The notes: generated by a model not told the origin, from the letters alone. Counted from the first letter of the stretch, positions 9,173 through 17,939 are shown. The stretch is DNA of 64,000 nt from Paenibacillus zeisoli (GCF_003994465.1 NZ_RZNX01000001.1:1062915-1126914), one strand, 5' to 3'. Numbers and translations are program-made.

Positions 9173-9221
9173 TCTATACAGCCTTCCTTTCTCCAACATA
9201 AAGTCATGGTCTAAAAACAAC

Positions 9222-9555
9222 AAAAAAAGCCCGTCCCTAAAGGGACGAGGCTTATGCTCGCGTTACCACCCTTGTTCCAATCTTACCTTCTGCCAAGGCA
9301 GATGAAAGATTGACAACTTAGTCCCATACACTTCATATGGGGCCGATATAACGGCCGGCAGCCGGTGAAGCTTAACGTCTCCAGATCACACTCCTTAGAA
9401 TGCATCTCTGAAAATTTAGGCTTAACTTCTCCGGGAGGATATTCCGTCTGTCTCTTGAACGTCGGCTTTCAGCAGGATGCCAACTCTCTGGGGGATCAAG
9501 GGTTCAGCGTACTGGTTCCCATCATCAAAAAATCGCTATGCGGTTAAAATGATAT
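9222..9555 (-). promoter_or_regulatory. T-box riboswitch of ileS (isoleucine specifier)
   Basis: The untranslated leader carries the T-box core AAGGGTGGTAACGCG (9273-9259) and a terminator hairpin CGTCCCT-AA-AGGGACG followed by seven T (9251-9222). Stem I has an AGTA element and GGAATATCC on its 3' side, in which ATC (9440-9438) is the likely isoleucine specifier. Uncharged tRNA-Ile would pair with the specifier and the TGG bulge, preventing termination. This explains the 431-base gap between ileS and divIVA, which holds no gene. The exact specifier register is inferred. Confidence 0.92.
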
Positions 9556-9562
9556 GTTCTTA

Positions 9563-9591
9563 TTTATACCTGTTTTAGGTCATAATGTCAA
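9563..9591 (-). promoter_or_regulatory. Sigma-A promoter of the ileS T-box
   Basis: Consensus TTGACA (9591-9586), a 17-bp spacer and TATAAA (9568-9563) on the minus strand, directly before the T-box leader and just after the divIVA stop. Confidence 0.85.
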
Positions 9592-9603
9592 CCAGGAGAA
9601 GGC

Positions 9604-10104
9604 CTAGTAAATCTCGCGCACTTCACGCTCGCCGCGCTTGTTATCCTCTTCAAGAGATTCCCAGCCATCTTGACTTAAAAGTTCAAGCTGAGCTTCCACC
9701 AGTACCCGGAAGCGGGCACGGTACACGGATGCCTGTTTCTTAAGCTCTTCAACTTCAAGGGCAACCTTGCGGGATTTGCTCAAGGATTCATTGATGATGC
9801 GATCCGCATTCTTCTCTGCTTCTTTTATAATAAGCTGAGCTTCCTTCTTCGCATTGTTCCTAACCTCGTCAGCCGCTTCTTGGGCAACGATGATCGTCTT
9901 GCTCAGCGATTCTTCGATCGTAGCAAAATGGTCAAGCTTCTCCTGCACCGTCAGCAGCTGGTTCTGAAGATCCTTGTTCTCCCGAATGACACTCTCGTAA
10001 TCCTTAATGATCTGATCGAGAAATTCATTCACTTCGTCTTCGTCGTAACCGCGAAGACGCCTAGAGAACTCCTTATTATGTATATCCAGCGGCGTTAATG
10101 GCAT
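9604..10104 (-). CDS. divIVA: DivIVA cell-division/polarity protein
   Basis: Senses negative membrane curvature at septa and poles and recruits division-site and chromosome-anchoring partners. The 166-aa protein opens with MPLTPLDIHNKEF, the lipid-binding N-terminus, followed by GYDEDEVNEFLDQ, then a long coiled coil (about 30-150) rich in E, K and L heptads. The ATG at 10104 is served by TTAGGAGG; a GTG three codons upstream overlaps that site. It is last in the ylm segment, as in B. subtilis. Confidence 0.95.
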   Translation of the reverse strand: MPLTPLDIHNKEFSRRLRGYDEDEVNEFLDQIIKDYESVIRENKDLQNQLLTVQEKLDHFATIEESLSKTIIVAQEAADEVRNNAKKEAQLIIKEAEKNADRIINESLSKSRKVALEVEELKKQASVYRARFRVLVEAQLELLSQDGWESLEEDNKRGEREVREIY

Positions 10105-10207
10105 GCTGCGCACCTCCTAAAAATTTGAACAACAAGGCAGAAGATCAGGTTGTCGCTCTATTCACTGTATTCCAATTCGACAGGTTAAGCAGATTTCCTG
10201 CTGTCTT

Positions 10208-10990
10208 CTACACAAATTTCCCGATTTTCACACGGAATCTCCCTTTTTTCGTCACGCCGTCCAGTTCAAGTACTTTGAACCGTCCAAATCCCTGCAGAGA
10301 GACGATATCTCCTTCTTTTAGATTCTTAGAAGGATCTTCTTCCGTTCGCCAATTGATCCGGCAGCGTCCGGCTTTAATGGGAATCAAGACCTTGCTTCGG
10401 CTAAGCCGGTATACGTCACTTACAATTCCGTCTAATCTCAAGGAAGCCACGGTCAGTACCATGGAATCCAGATTAGGACTTGTTACACGAAGTTCATTCA
10501 GTTCCTTGATCTCCGTATAGACATTGACCCTATGGACTTGACGCAGATTAGCACGAAGATAGTCCGCAGTCTCTTCAGCTACGATTACATTGCAGCCATC
10601 CTCAAGAACATGGATATCTCCAATCTTATCCCGCTTCAGTCCCAAAGACAGCAGGGCTCCCATATAGTCTCCATGTTCCAGGTTGTCCAGCTTCTGGTCA
10701 AGCGAAGAGATGTTGAGAACTTTAAGCTTCATCGGTTCATAGGACAAATCCCTGTAGCTTGGGGCGATCAAAGCCCGGACCCGTTCAGCTCCTTCATATC
10801 CGCCATCCTGCCTAACGCTCACATCAGGATTTCTTCTAGCCAGAGACTCCAGGATAAAGCATTGACGAGGGTCAAGGAAATCGGTTAGCTTCACTTCGTG
10901 ATATTCGCCGGCTCCAACAATCCACTCCCATGCCCGGTCAACAAACATCCGTTCTTCCGGGCGGAAATGTTCATAGATGTCAATCTTCAT
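10208..10990 (-). CDS. ylmH: YlmH-family S4-domain RNA-binding protein
   Basis: A 260-aa protein with an N-terminal globular part (SYRDLSYEPMK region) and a C-terminal S4 RNA-binding domain (about residues 180-255, containing RSKVLIPIKAGRCRINWR and GDIVSLQGFGRFKV). Relatives bind ribosomal RNA or stalled ribosomes and affect division. The ATG shares a base with the yggT stop (TAATG), with AGGAAG upstream, so translation is likely coupled. A gap of about 100 bases separates it from divIVA, where I see no clear element. Confidence 0.88.
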   Translation of the reverse strand: MKIDIYEHFRPEERMFVDRAWEWIVGAGEYHEVKLTDFLDPRQCFILESLARRNPDVSVRQDGGYEGAERVRALIAPSYRDLSYEPMKLKVLNISSLDQKLDNLEHGDYMGALLSLGLKRDKIGDIHVLEDGCNVIVAEETADYLRANLRQVHRVNVYTEIKELNELRVTSPNLDSMVLTVASLRLDGIVSDVYRLSRSKVLIPIKAGRCRINWRTEEDPSKNLKEGDIVSLQGFGRFKVLELDGVTKKGRFRVKIGKFV

Positions 10991-11265
10991 TATCTGCTTC
11001 CTGTCAAGTAGTGAACCACACTTACAAGCCCAATAACGGCAAGCCGAAGCACGAATAGGGCTACGATAGGAGAAATATCAATCATACCCATAACCGGCGG
11101 TATGAACCGGCGGAAAGGAGCAAGAAATGGCTCTACGAGCTTACCTAGCAGATCACCGATAAAGCTCTCCCTGACATTCGGTATCCATGACATTAGAATG
11201 TAGATAATAATCATATACATATAAATTTGATACAAAGCATAAATAATCGTCTCAATGCTGCTCAA
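10990..11265 (-). CDS. ylmG: YggT-family membrane protein (YlmG)
   Basis: A 91-aa protein with two transmembrane hairpins separated by the conserved amphipathic segment FLAPFRRFIPPVMGMIDISPIVAL. Homologs are linked to division, osmotic response and, in plastids, nucleoid or cytochrome assembly; the precise role is unsettled. The start appears to be TTG after GAGGTGACCGGAG. It lies eight bases after sepF and overlaps ylmH. Confidence 0.88.
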   Translation of the reverse strand: MSSIETIIYALYQIYMYMIIIYILMSWIPNVRESFIGDLLGKLVEPFLAPFRRFIPPVMGMIDISPIVALFVLRLAVIGLVSVVHYLTGSR

Positions 11266-11272
11266 ACTCCGG

Positions 11273-11722
11273 TCACCTCATTCTGTTATATTCTTGTTCG
11301 TCGGCTAGAATTTCAGTAATAGAGCCCTGAATTTCAACCGTATCCGGGGTGCACAGAAAGATGTTTCCGCCAATTTTGGATATACTACCGCTCAGAGCAT
11401 ATACCGTACCACTCAGAAAATCGATAATACGCAGAGCCTGATCGTTACGAACACGCTGCAAGTTGACTACCACCGCGCGGTGCGAACGCAGATGATCTGC
11501 AATCTCTTGCGCTTCATCATAGGAACGAGGCTCATTCAAGATCAGCTTCACATTCTTCTGGGAATGAATACTTACCACATTGGCTCCCCTTTGGTTTCTA
11601 CGTGCGTCGAAGCTCGGAGTTTCAAGCTCAGGTTCGTCCATCTCCTGGAATTTCTCTCGCTCCACAACTTCCTCTTCTTCCTGAAGGCCAAAGAAATTCA
11701 TAAATTTATTCATGACTCCCAT
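11273..11722 (-). CDS. sepF: SepF, FtsZ-bundling cell-division protein
   Basis: SepF tethers FtsZ filaments to the membrane and bundles them into rings, partly redundant with FtsA. The 150-aa protein has an N-terminal membrane-binding amphipathic stretch (MNKFMNFFGLQ), an acidic linker (EEEEVVEREKFQEMDEPE), and the C-terminal SepF fold (about 65-145) with RSYDEAQEIADHL and RIIDFLSGTVYAL. The ATG at 11722 follows GGAGGAGAATTA. The start overlaps the yggS stop as TAATG. The longer frame to 11770 runs inside yggS. Confidence 0.94.
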   Translation of the reverse strand: MGVMNKFMNFFGLQEEEEVVEREKFQEMDEPELETPSFDARRNQRGANVVSIHSQKNVKLILNEPRSYDEAQEIADHLRSHRAVVVNLQRVRNDQALRIIDFLSGTVYALSGSISKIGGNIFLCTPDTVEIQGSITEILADEQEYNRMR

Positions 11723-12426
11723 TAATTCTCCTCCTCTTTCCCCACTAATAGAGTTCCGAGGCGAAGCCATGTCGCCCCTTCTTCAACCGCCACCTCAAAA
11801 TCATTCGACATTCCCATCGACAAATGCATCATGGGCTCGTCCGTTAACGACTTATCATTCAGCTGATCTCTAAGCTCCCTAAGGCCCCTAAAAATAGGTC
11901 TGGTATCTTCCGGATCACCTTCAAAAGGGGCCATGGTCATCAGCCCGATGACTTTAAGATGAGATAGCTGCCCGATCTCTTCAAGAAAACCCGGCACTTC
12001 GTCTGGAGCAAGGCCATGTTTGGTCTCCTCTCCAGATATATTAACCTGAACAAATGCCTTAATAAACGTGTTCTCCGCCGCAGCTTTCTTCTCAAGCTCT
12101 CTAGCCAGGGATAGACGGTCCAGGGAATGGATGTACTCGAACTTCCCGATCACATCCTTCACCTTGTTTGTCTGCAGATGCCCGATGAAATGCCATGTGC
12201 CTCTGCTTCCAAGCTGTTCCCATTTCGGACCTGCTACCTGAAGGCGATTCTCGCCGATATGTGTCAGTCCTTGATCAAGCACCGCCTCCGTCGCCTCTGC
12301 GGAGACGTATTTCGTCACTGCTACTATGTTAATCTCTTCAGGCTGCCTACCACTTCGTATACAGGCTTGTCTGATTCGTGTGTTCACCAGTTCAATCCGT
12401 TCCTTCAAACTCAAGTGAAGGATCAC
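11722..12426 (-). CDS. ylmE: YggS-family PLP-binding protein (YlmE)
   Basis: Single-domain alanine-racemase-like TIM barrel (234 aa) that binds pyridoxal phosphate and helps PLP homeostasis; no catalytic turnover is established. The PLP lysine lies in VAVTKYV (about residue 39), with HIGENRLQ, WHFIGHLQTNKV and the phosphate loop LSMGMSNDFEVAVEEGAT. The ATG overlaps the pgeF stop (ATGA). It is part of the ylm segment between sigG and divIVA. Confidence 0.92.
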   Translation of the reverse strand: MILHLSLKERIELVNTRIRQACIRSGRQPEEINIVAVTKYVSAEATEAVLDQGLTHIGENRLQVAGPKWEQLGSRGTWHFIGHLQTNKVKDVIGKFEYIHSLDRLSLARELEKKAAAENTFIKAFVQVNISGEETKHGLAPDEVPGFLEEIGQLSHLKVIGLMTMAPFEGDPEDTRPIFRGLRELRDQLNDKSLTDEPMMHLSMGMSNDFEVAVEEGATWLRLGTLLVGKEEEN

Positions 12427-13277
12427 CTCTCCTTCATGCCGATCCAGCTGGCCATTCGACCGGTTACTCCCTTCTCCTTGCGATAGGAGAAGAACAAATC
12501 GGTATTGCAGCTAGTACACCAAGATGTACATTCGATATGACTCGGCAAAATTCCTGCTTTTATCATAATGATTCGATTCAGTTCTTTCAAGTTCAGCATG
12601 CTTTTGCCAGGATTAACTGACGCAGAAGTTACCTTTGCTACCAGCTCCGGCTGTGCCTCTGCAGGTACGATGTCTCTTACCTTGGACATCACATGGTCAT
12701 CTACTTCGTAACAGCAGCTCCCTATAGACGGACCAATCGCTGCACGGAGTTCATCCCGGCGGCTGCCATACTCTGTCTCCATCTTCTGGACCATTTGCAG
12801 CGCAATCTGCTGAACGGTCCCTTTCCATCCTGCATGAGCGAGGCCCACAGCATGGTGTGCGGGGTCAAAGAAATACAGCGGCACACAATCCGCATAAAAA
12901 GACGTAAGCAGAACACCCTGTACATCGGTGATCAATCCGTCCGTATCCTCAAAACTGCTTGTTCTGTCCAGCCTCCCGCGTCCGCGATGTTCAGTCCCTA
13001 CTACACCTACGCGGGTATCATGGACCTGTTCTCCACAGGTCCATGAGTCGAAGGAGAATCCAACAGCTTGCGCTAACCTTGCTCTATTCTCGACAACAAC
13101 ATCAGGATCGTCTTCTACATGCAATGCTAAATTAAGACTTTCATAAGGAGAAGCGCCTGCTCCGCCGCCTCTGCCCGTAAAACCGACACTCAGCTCTGGA
13201 AAAGCATCCTCCCAGGAACGGATGATCAGACGTTCTGGCTCTCCGTCCTTTATATTTACCCTAACAAACGGTTCCAT
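12423..13277 (-). CDS. pgeF: PgeF/YlmD (YfiH family) copper-dependent laccase-fold protein
   Basis: Members remove L-Ser wrongly placed in the peptidoglycan stem (peptidoglycan editing factor), and some show purine-nucleoside or polyphenol activity. The 284-aa protein has the family metal ligands visible in QVHDTRV, YADCVPLYFFD and GLAHAGWKGT, with IGPSIGSCCYEV later. The start ATG (13277) has AGGAGG nine bases upstream. The frame extends to 13463 with no ribosome site and is rejected. Its position beside the mur/fts block suits cell-wall editing. Confidence 0.9.
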   Translation of the reverse strand: MEPFVRVNIKDGEPERLIIRSWEDAFPELSVGFTGRGGGAGASPYESLNLALHVEDDPDVVVENRARLAQAVGFSFDSWTCGEQVHDTRVGVVGTEHRGRGRLDRTSSFEDTDGLITDVQGVLLTSFYADCVPLYFFDPAHHAVGLAHAGWKGTVQQIALQMVQKMETEYGSRRDELRAAIGPSIGSCCYEVDDHVMSKVRDIVPAEAQPELVAKVTSASVNPGKSMLNLKELNRIIMIKAGILPSHIECTSWCTSCNTDLFFSYRKEKGVTGRMASWIGMKER

Positions 13278-13380
13278 ATCCCATATCCTCCTAATAACTC
13301 CTGAATACAGTGTACCATATGCTCCGAACTTTACTAACCTGTTTCCATCAGATTTGTTCTTATGGGCCGCCACAGCAGCT

Positions 13381-13689
13381 TTAAATACTCCGGCGCCCCT
13401 CTTGCCTGTCACGTTCAATATATATCGTATTATCATTGTCCTGAGTTCGGATCCGGCTCTCATCCAGCTTTACAAGCACTACATCCGAACCTATCTTTAC
13501 AATATTTCTCCAGGGAATGACCATATCGTTCCCGCCTCCGAACAGTCCCATGAATTTACTGTAGCCTGGAACTACGATAGCCTCAATCAGTCCCTGCCGC
13601 AGATCAAGCTCCAGATCACTAATTTGGCCAAGCCTTTTCCCGTCCACCACGTTGATTACATCCTTTGTCTGGAAATCGGAGATTTTCAC
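13381..13689 (-). CDS. ylmC: YlmC/YmxH-family PRC-barrel sporulation protein
   Basis: A 102-aa protein made of one PRC-barrel: ISDFQTKDVINV, then DGKRLGQISDLELDL (the barrel core), then VIPWRNIVKIGSDVVLV. The family is linked to sporulation but has no known activity. I chose the GTG at 13689 because GGGGGAGAGG lies six bases upstream. It sits 112 bases downstream of the sigG terminator, so it may have its own promoter; none is clear to me in 13690-13801. Confidence 0.82.
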   Translation of the reverse strand: MKISDFQTKDVINVVDGKRLGQISDLELDLRQGLIEAIVVPGYSKFMGLFGGGNDMVIPWRNIVKIGSDVVLVKLDESRIRTQDNDNTIYIERDRQEGRRSI

Positions 13690-13801
13690 GAGCAACCTCT
13701 CCCCCTTTGTACACTTCATATATCCAGTTACCGTCAGGGATTACTTACGCCCTTGTCTGTTAAATATATGAGTCACGTATCCAAAAAATAAGATCAGGCA
13801 C

Positions 13802-13829
13802 AAAAAAAGACGGTCCCTTTCGGGCCGTC
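13802..13829 (-). terminator. Terminator at the end of sigG
   Basis: GACGGCCC-GAAA-GGGACCGTC (one wobble) followed by seven T on the minus strand. Its 5' arm overlaps the sigG stop codon. Confidence 0.88.
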
Positions 13830-14610
13830 AGGATTTCACATGCTTTTGCATCTGTAAAATAGCGGATTTCTCCAGTCTGGATACCTGTGCCTGAGAGATA
13901 CCAATCTCATCCGCAACTTCCATCTGGGTCTTGCCTTCAAAAAACCGCATGGACAGGATCATCTTCTCTCTGCGGTTAAGCTTATGCATCGCTTCGCGCA
14001 GCGCGATCTCCTCGATCCAGGATACATCCTTGTTCTTGTCGTCGCTGATCTGATCCATTACATAGATGGGGTCCCCGCCGTCATGATAGATGGGCTCAAA
14101 TAAGGATACCGGGTCCTGGATCGCATCAAGTGCGAACACAACGTCTTCTTTAGGTATATTCAGAGCCTCCGAAATTTCCAGTACAGTCGGTTCACGAGAG
14201 TTTCGGTTCGTCAGGCTGTCCCGCATTTGTAGCGCCTTATAGGCGATGTCCCGCAGGGATCTGGAGACCCGAATCGGATTATTATCCCTAAGATACCGCC
14301 GAATCTCACCAATGATCATCGGAACCGCATAGGTGGAGAACTTTACATTTTGCGATAAATCGAAATTATCAATAGCCTTCATTAGTCCGATACAACCGAC
14401 CTGGAACAAGTCGTCTACATACTCTCCCCGATTGTTGAACCGCTGGATTACGCTGAGCACGAGTCTCAGATTCCCATTTACTAACTTTTCTCTTGCTGCT
14501 CGCACGTGGTCTTGTTGTAAAGAGTGGAATAGTTCACGCATTTCCGCATTCGTTAGAACAGGCAGCTTTGCAGTATCTACACCGCAAATCTCGACTTTGT
14601 TTCGTGTCAT
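13828..14610 (-). CDS. sigG: RNA polymerase sporulation sigma factor SigG
   Basis: Drives late forespore gene expression after engulfment. The 260-aa protein closely resembles B. subtilis SigG from the first residues (RNKVEICGVDT). Region 2 is GEYVDDLFQVGCIGLMKAI and KFSTYAVPMIIGEIRRYLRD. Region 4 is a helix-turn-helix with TQMEVADEIGISQAQVSRLEK. The ATG has GGGAGG upstream. It follows sigE with 119 bases between them, holding a hairpin (14645-14664). Expression in the family needs SigF/SigG; a loose match GAATA-17-GATAATG is present but unproven. Confidence 0.97.
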   Translation of the reverse strand: MTRNKVEICGVDTAKLPVLTNAEMRELFHSLQQDHVRAAREKLVNGNLRLVLSVIQRFNNRGEYVDDLFQVGCIGLMKAIDNFDLSQNVKFSTYAVPMIIGEIRRYLRDNNPIRVSRSLRDIAYKALQMRDSLTNRNSREPTVLEISEALNIPKEDVVFALDAIQDPVSLFEPIYHDGGDPIYVMDQISDDKNKDVSWIEEIALREAMHKLNRREKMILSMRFFEGKTQMEVADEIGISQAQVSRLEKSAILQMQKHVKS

Positions 14611-14644
14611 CGTGTCTTACCTCCCAAGGATACAGATCGAACCT

Positions 14645-14664
14645 GTAAGGCCCTGCGGCCTTAC
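14645..14664 (-). other. Hairpin in the sigE-sigG intergenic leader
   Basis: GTAAGGCC-GCAG-GGCCTTAC forms a perfect 8-bp stem with a tetraloop and no T-run, so it is not a standard terminator. It lies 35 bases before the sigG start. Its CTTAC arm could also pair with GTAAG next to the sigG ribosome site. A role in silencing sigG on sigE read-through RNA is inferred by analogy to B. subtilis. Confidence 0.5.
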
Positions 14665-14729
14665 CTAATCTGCGGTGAAACTAATGTTCATTATCTCCGA
14701 GGGATGTCTTTTTATTCCTTTATTTTGGG

Positions 14730-15452
14730 TTACACCATTTTATTGAACTCTTTTCGAAGGCGCTTTATGATCCTTTTTTCAAGGCGGGAAATGTAAGATT
14801 GTGAGATCCCAAGCAGGTCTGCCACATCCTTCTGCGTCTTCTCTTCCCCATCGGTCAGGCCAAAGCGCAGCTCCATAATCATGCGTTCCCGGTCACTCAG
14901 CTTATCCAGCGCCTTATGCAGCAGCTTACGGTCGACCTGCTCTTCAATATTGCGGTATATGGTATCATTCTCGGTGCCCAGTACATCGGACAAGAGCAGT
15001 TCATTTCCATCCCAATCGATATTTAGCGGCTCGTCAAAAGATACCTCGGACCGGATCTTGCTGTTCCGGCGCAAATACATCAGAATTTCATTCTCGATAC
15101 AGCGCGAGGCGTAGGTGGCAAGCTTAATCTTTTTCTCCGGATCAAAAGTATTGACGGCCTTGATTAACCCAATAGCTCCGATCGAGACCAGATCTTCAAT
15201 ATTGATCCCGGTATTCTCGAATTTACGAGCAATGTATACAACCAGACGCAGGTTGCGCTCAATTAGCATTGCCCGAATGGCTGCATCCCCGCTGGAGAGC
15301 TTCTGCAGCAGGAATTCCTCTTCTTCTCGTGTTAAAGGTGGGGGAAGCGCCTCACTCCCGCCAATATAATAAATCTCCTCACTTTTCATTCCAAGTAGGA
15401 ATAGGAATCTATAATACTGCAGTTGAAGTGTCAATTTCCATTTTACAAGCAT
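14730..15452 (-). CDS. sigE: Pro-sigma-E, mother-cell sporulation sigma factor
   Basis: First mother-cell sigma factor, made inactive. The 240-aa protein starts with a hydrophobic pro-sequence of about 27 residues, ending near the conserved [15 protein letters not shown] where SpoIIGA cleaves. Region 2 is [19 protein letters not shown] and [20 protein letters not shown]. Region 4 is [24 protein letters not shown] preceded by AGGAGG. It is co-transcribed with spoIIGA, its processing protease, 12 bases upstream. Confidence 0.97.
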   Translation of the reverse strand: MLVKWKLTLQLQYYRFLFLLGMKSEEIYYIGGSEALPPPLTREEEEFLLQKLSSGDAAIRAMLIERNLRLVVYIARKFENTGINIEDLVSIGAIGLIKAVNTFDPEKKIKLATYASRCIENEILMYLRRNSKIRSEVSFDEPLNIDWDGNELLLSDVLGTENDTIYRNIEEQVDRKLLHKALDKLSDRERMIMELRFGLTDGEEKTQKDVADLLGISQSYISRLEKRIIKRLRKEFNKMV

Positions 15453-15464
15453 GGCTCAAACCTC

Positions 15465-16427
15465 CTATATCGCGTTAGCAGCTGCACTAGCCTTATCACT
15501 AGCGACCGTCTCCTCCAGCAGTGCCGGATGAATAATAGCCTTATAGGCTCCTTCCGATGACAGCCCTCCTCCATCCAATCCCACAAGCACTCTGCTGGTT
15601 GTCGTTCTTTTATCCACGACCGTAACGGTTACCCAATCCGGTTTCAATGCAATCATGAACTGCGACCCCTTATTGATACCCCGGTAGGGAACCAGGCGCA
15701 GCCTATCTCGCCATGGGAAGCCATTGTCATCGCTTAGCTGCATAATGAGGTTGTCCGCTCCATCTTCGCCGATCTTGCCTGCCCAGCTCTCTGGAAGAAA
15801 GTCCTCCCAGAGTGAGGCTTCCATAACCATGACTGGCATTCTGGTTAACGGATCTGTAAGCTGGTTCCCTGTATCAATAAGTCCTGTGCAGCTGACGTCC
15901 ACTTCACCAATACGAACCGTTACTTCTCCTAGATAGGCATTTAAGCGAAGCTGCCTCTGCCGGGAGGATTGAACGGACTTGAACCACAGCAGAACAAGCA
16001 CAAAGACCACAAGGATGAACAAGGCCCCTATTTTGATTTCAAAGCCCGCTCCTCCTGAAGTCGTATACCAAATGCCGCTCCATACTTCTCCGGAGCTTTG
16101 CAGAAGATAATGAATGCCAAGAATCCCTCCGGCTGCCACGAAGTTGACAATATAGAAGGCACCCATATTGCGGAGATAGTTTTGCAGACTTCCAAACCCA
16201 AAGGCTACCCAAAGCATGATTACCGAGATTAAGAACTTTGTAAGGAACGTATACAAAAAGGACAGCTGGGGCAGGAACATCATAAGCACATATAAAGCGC
16301 CAATTACCGCTGCAGCAGCAGCACGCCATTTCTTCACTTTCAGCTTCCGCATCCACGCTGTCACCCAAATGAGACTTCCGTCAATGATCAGGTTCATCAG
16401 AAAAATAAGATCAATATAAACAACCAT
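15465..16427 (-). CDS. spoIIGA: SpoIIGA, sigma-E processing aspartic protease
   Basis: Membrane-bound protease at the asymmetric septum that cleaves pro-sigma-E after the SpoIIR signal from the forespore. The 320-aa protein has five hydrophobic segments in residues 1-150 and a soluble C-terminal half with the aspartic protease motif D185-T-G-N188 followed by LTDPLT. Active enzyme is a dimer. ATG with AGGTGA upstream. The long leader holds a Spo0A-type promoter. Confidence 0.95.
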   Translation of the reverse strand: MVVYIDLIFLMNLIIDGSLIWVTAWMRKLKVKKWRAAAAAVIGALYVLMMFLPQLSFLYTFLTKFLISVIMLWVAFGFGSLQNYLRNMGAFYIVNFVAAGGILGIHYLLQSSGEVWSGIWYTTSGGAGFEIKIGALFILVVFVLVLLWFKSVQSSRQRQLRLNAYLGEVTVRIGEVDVSCTGLIDTGNQLTDPLTRMPVMVMEASLWEDFLPESWAGKIGEDGADNLIMQLSDDNGFPWRDRLRLVPYRGINKGSQFMIALKPDWVTVTVVDKRTTTSRVLVGLDGGGLSSEGAYKAIIHPALLEETVASDKASAAANAI

Positions 16428-16581
16428 GGCTTCACCTGCCTATTTCCACGGGAGCTGCTTCTTTAATTTGCTAGCGTTCCTGGAAATGCTAAAAAACACA
16501 CTTAAGAGATTACCATTTGTGAAATGTTGTTTCCCCCGTTCGGTCTTATTGTCCACTCTCTTAAAGCAGATCGATGTTCTC

Positions 16582-16648
16582 AGTATAAGTAGATCAAAGT
16601 ATGAAGTCTGTCTAATATTGAATGCAGAGTTCAACTTTTTTTGTCGAC
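16582..16648 (-). promoter_or_regulatory. Candidate Spo0A-activated spoIIG promoter
   Basis: The minus strand shows a 0A-box-like GTCGACAAA (16648-16640), then TAGACA (16614-16609), a 21-bp gap and TATACT (16587-16582). B. subtilis spoIIG has the same unusual design: near-consensus -35 and -10 spaced 22 bp apart, rescued by Spo0A~P. The leader to spoIIGA is about 145 nt. It lies in a 348-base gene-free gap (16428-16775) that also holds the ftsZ terminator. Confidence 0.65.
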
Positions 16649-16710
16649 CTTCCAGAGATTATCTGGTAACCCAGCCCGGTTCTTCTAACCGAAATAAAGG
16701 GGTGAAAATC

Positions 16711-16750
16711 AAAAAAGCCCGTTCATCGCACAATGCGATAAACAGGCTTC
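16711..16750 (-). terminator. Terminator after ftsZ
   Basis: GCCTGTTTATCGCA-TTG-TGCGATGAACGGGC stem followed by six T on the minus strand, 26 bases past the ftsZ stop. It separates ftsAZ from the spoIIG transcription unit. Confidence 0.88.
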
Positions 16751-16775
16751 ATGTATGGGGGAAATCTATCCTAGT

Positions 16776-17885
16776 CTAATCGTTGTTACGGCGATTACGC
16801 AGGAATGTTGGAATATCAAGTTGATCTCCGCTTGGTTGATTCCCAAATGGTCTCAAATTATTCGTACGATTATCCTGTGGCTCCGCGGTGCCTACCGAAG
16901 GCTTGCGCAGCGGTTGCTGTGCAGGAGCTGGCTTATGCTCAAAACCTGTAGCAATTACAGTAACTTTGATCTCTTCTTTCATATCTTCGTCAATAATCGC
17001 ACCGAAGATCATGTTTACCTCAGGATCAGATGCTGAAATGACAATTTCTGCAGCTTCATTGACTTCATAAAGTGAGAGGTTCGAACCGCCCGTGATATTC
17101 ATAATCACGCCTCTTGCACCTTCAATCGTTGTCTCAAGCAGCGGGCTCATGATAGCTTTACGTGCTGCTTCGGCCGCACGATTCTCACCAGTTGCAAGTC
17201 CAATTCCCATCAGGGCTGAACCGCGTTCGGTCATGATCGTCTTCACATCAGCAAAGTCAAGGTTGATCAGACCCGGCACTGCAATCAGATCGGAAATACC
17301 TTGAACTGCTTGGCGAAGTACATTGTCAGCTTCACGGAAAGCTTCCAGCATCGGAGTCTTCTTGTCCACCATTTCAAGCAGGCGGTCATTCGGAATCACG
17401 ATCAGGGTATCAACCTTCTCTTTGAGTCCTTCAATTCCAAGCTCGGCATGCGAGGAACGCTTGCGCCCTTCAAAAGTGAACGGGCGGGTTACCACACCCA
17501 CAGTCAATGCTCCGCATTCTCTTGCAATCTCGGCAATCACAGGAGCAGCACCTGTACCCGTTCCTCCGCCCATACCTGCGGTAACGAAGACCATATCTGC
17601 GCCTTTAAGCGTATTCGCAATTAGATCACGAGATTCTTCAGCAGCTTTCTTACCCACTTCTGGATTAGCGCCCGCTCCAAGACCGCGGGTCAGCTTATCA
17701 CCAATCTGAAGTCTATGTTCGGACTTAGCCAGATGCAGTGCTTGTGCGTCAGTGTTCACCGTAATGAACTCCACACCCTGCACTCCGTTCTCGATCATGC
17801 GGTTCACGGCATTGCTTCCGCCGCCGCCAACCCCGATGACCTTTATTTTAGCCATACTCTCCATTTCAAAATCAAATTCCAACAT
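16776..17885 (-). CDS. ftsZ: FtsZ, tubulin-like division GTPase
   Basis: Polymerises into the Z-ring that recruits the divisome. The 369-aa protein has the T1-T4 nucleotide loops ([25 protein letters not shown]), the synergy loop [13 protein letters not shown] that triggers GTP hydrolysis, a short variable linker and the C-terminal peptide DIPTFLRNR, which binds FtsA and SepF. The ATG at 17885 has GGGGGAGATGG upstream; the longer frame to 17906 includes that site. It follows ftsA by 54 bases. Confidence 0.98.
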   Translation of the reverse strand: MLEFDFEMESMAKIKVIGVGGGGSNAVNRMIENGVQGVEFITVNTDAQALHLAKSEHRLQIGDKLTRGLGAGANPEVGKKAAEESRDLIANTLKGADMVFVTAGMGGGTGTGAAPVIAEIARECGALTVGVVTRPFTFEGRKRSSHAELGIEGLKEKVDTLIVIPNDRLLEMVDKKTPMLEAFREADNVLRQAVQGISDLIAVPGLINLDFADVKTIMTERGSALMGIGLATGENRAAEAARKAIMSPLLETTIEGARGVIMNITGGSNLSLYEVNEAAEIVISASDPEVNMIFGAIIDEDMKEEIKVTVIATGFEHKPAPAQQPLRKPSVGTAEPQDNRTNNLRPFGNQPSGDQLDIPTFLRNRRNND

Positions 17886-17939
17886 ACTCTTCCATCTCCC
17901 CCTCATTGTGCGTGGATGGCCCGTCCATCAATGGTCCAG

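Noticed and set aside
6464..9214. Several long plus-strand open frames opposite ileS (for example 7175-7993, 272 aa)
   Set aside because: They are antisense shadows of a strongly conserved coding sequence, lack ribosome sites and show no family text.
9365..9547. Plus-strand ORF of 60 aa in the gap between ileS and divIVA
   Set aside because: It lies inside the structured T-box leader and has no ribosome site.
16426..16779. 117-aa plus-strand ORF between spoIIGA and ftsZ
   Set aside because: It is antisense to the spoIIG leader and the ftsZ terminator, with no ribosome site or recognisable domain.
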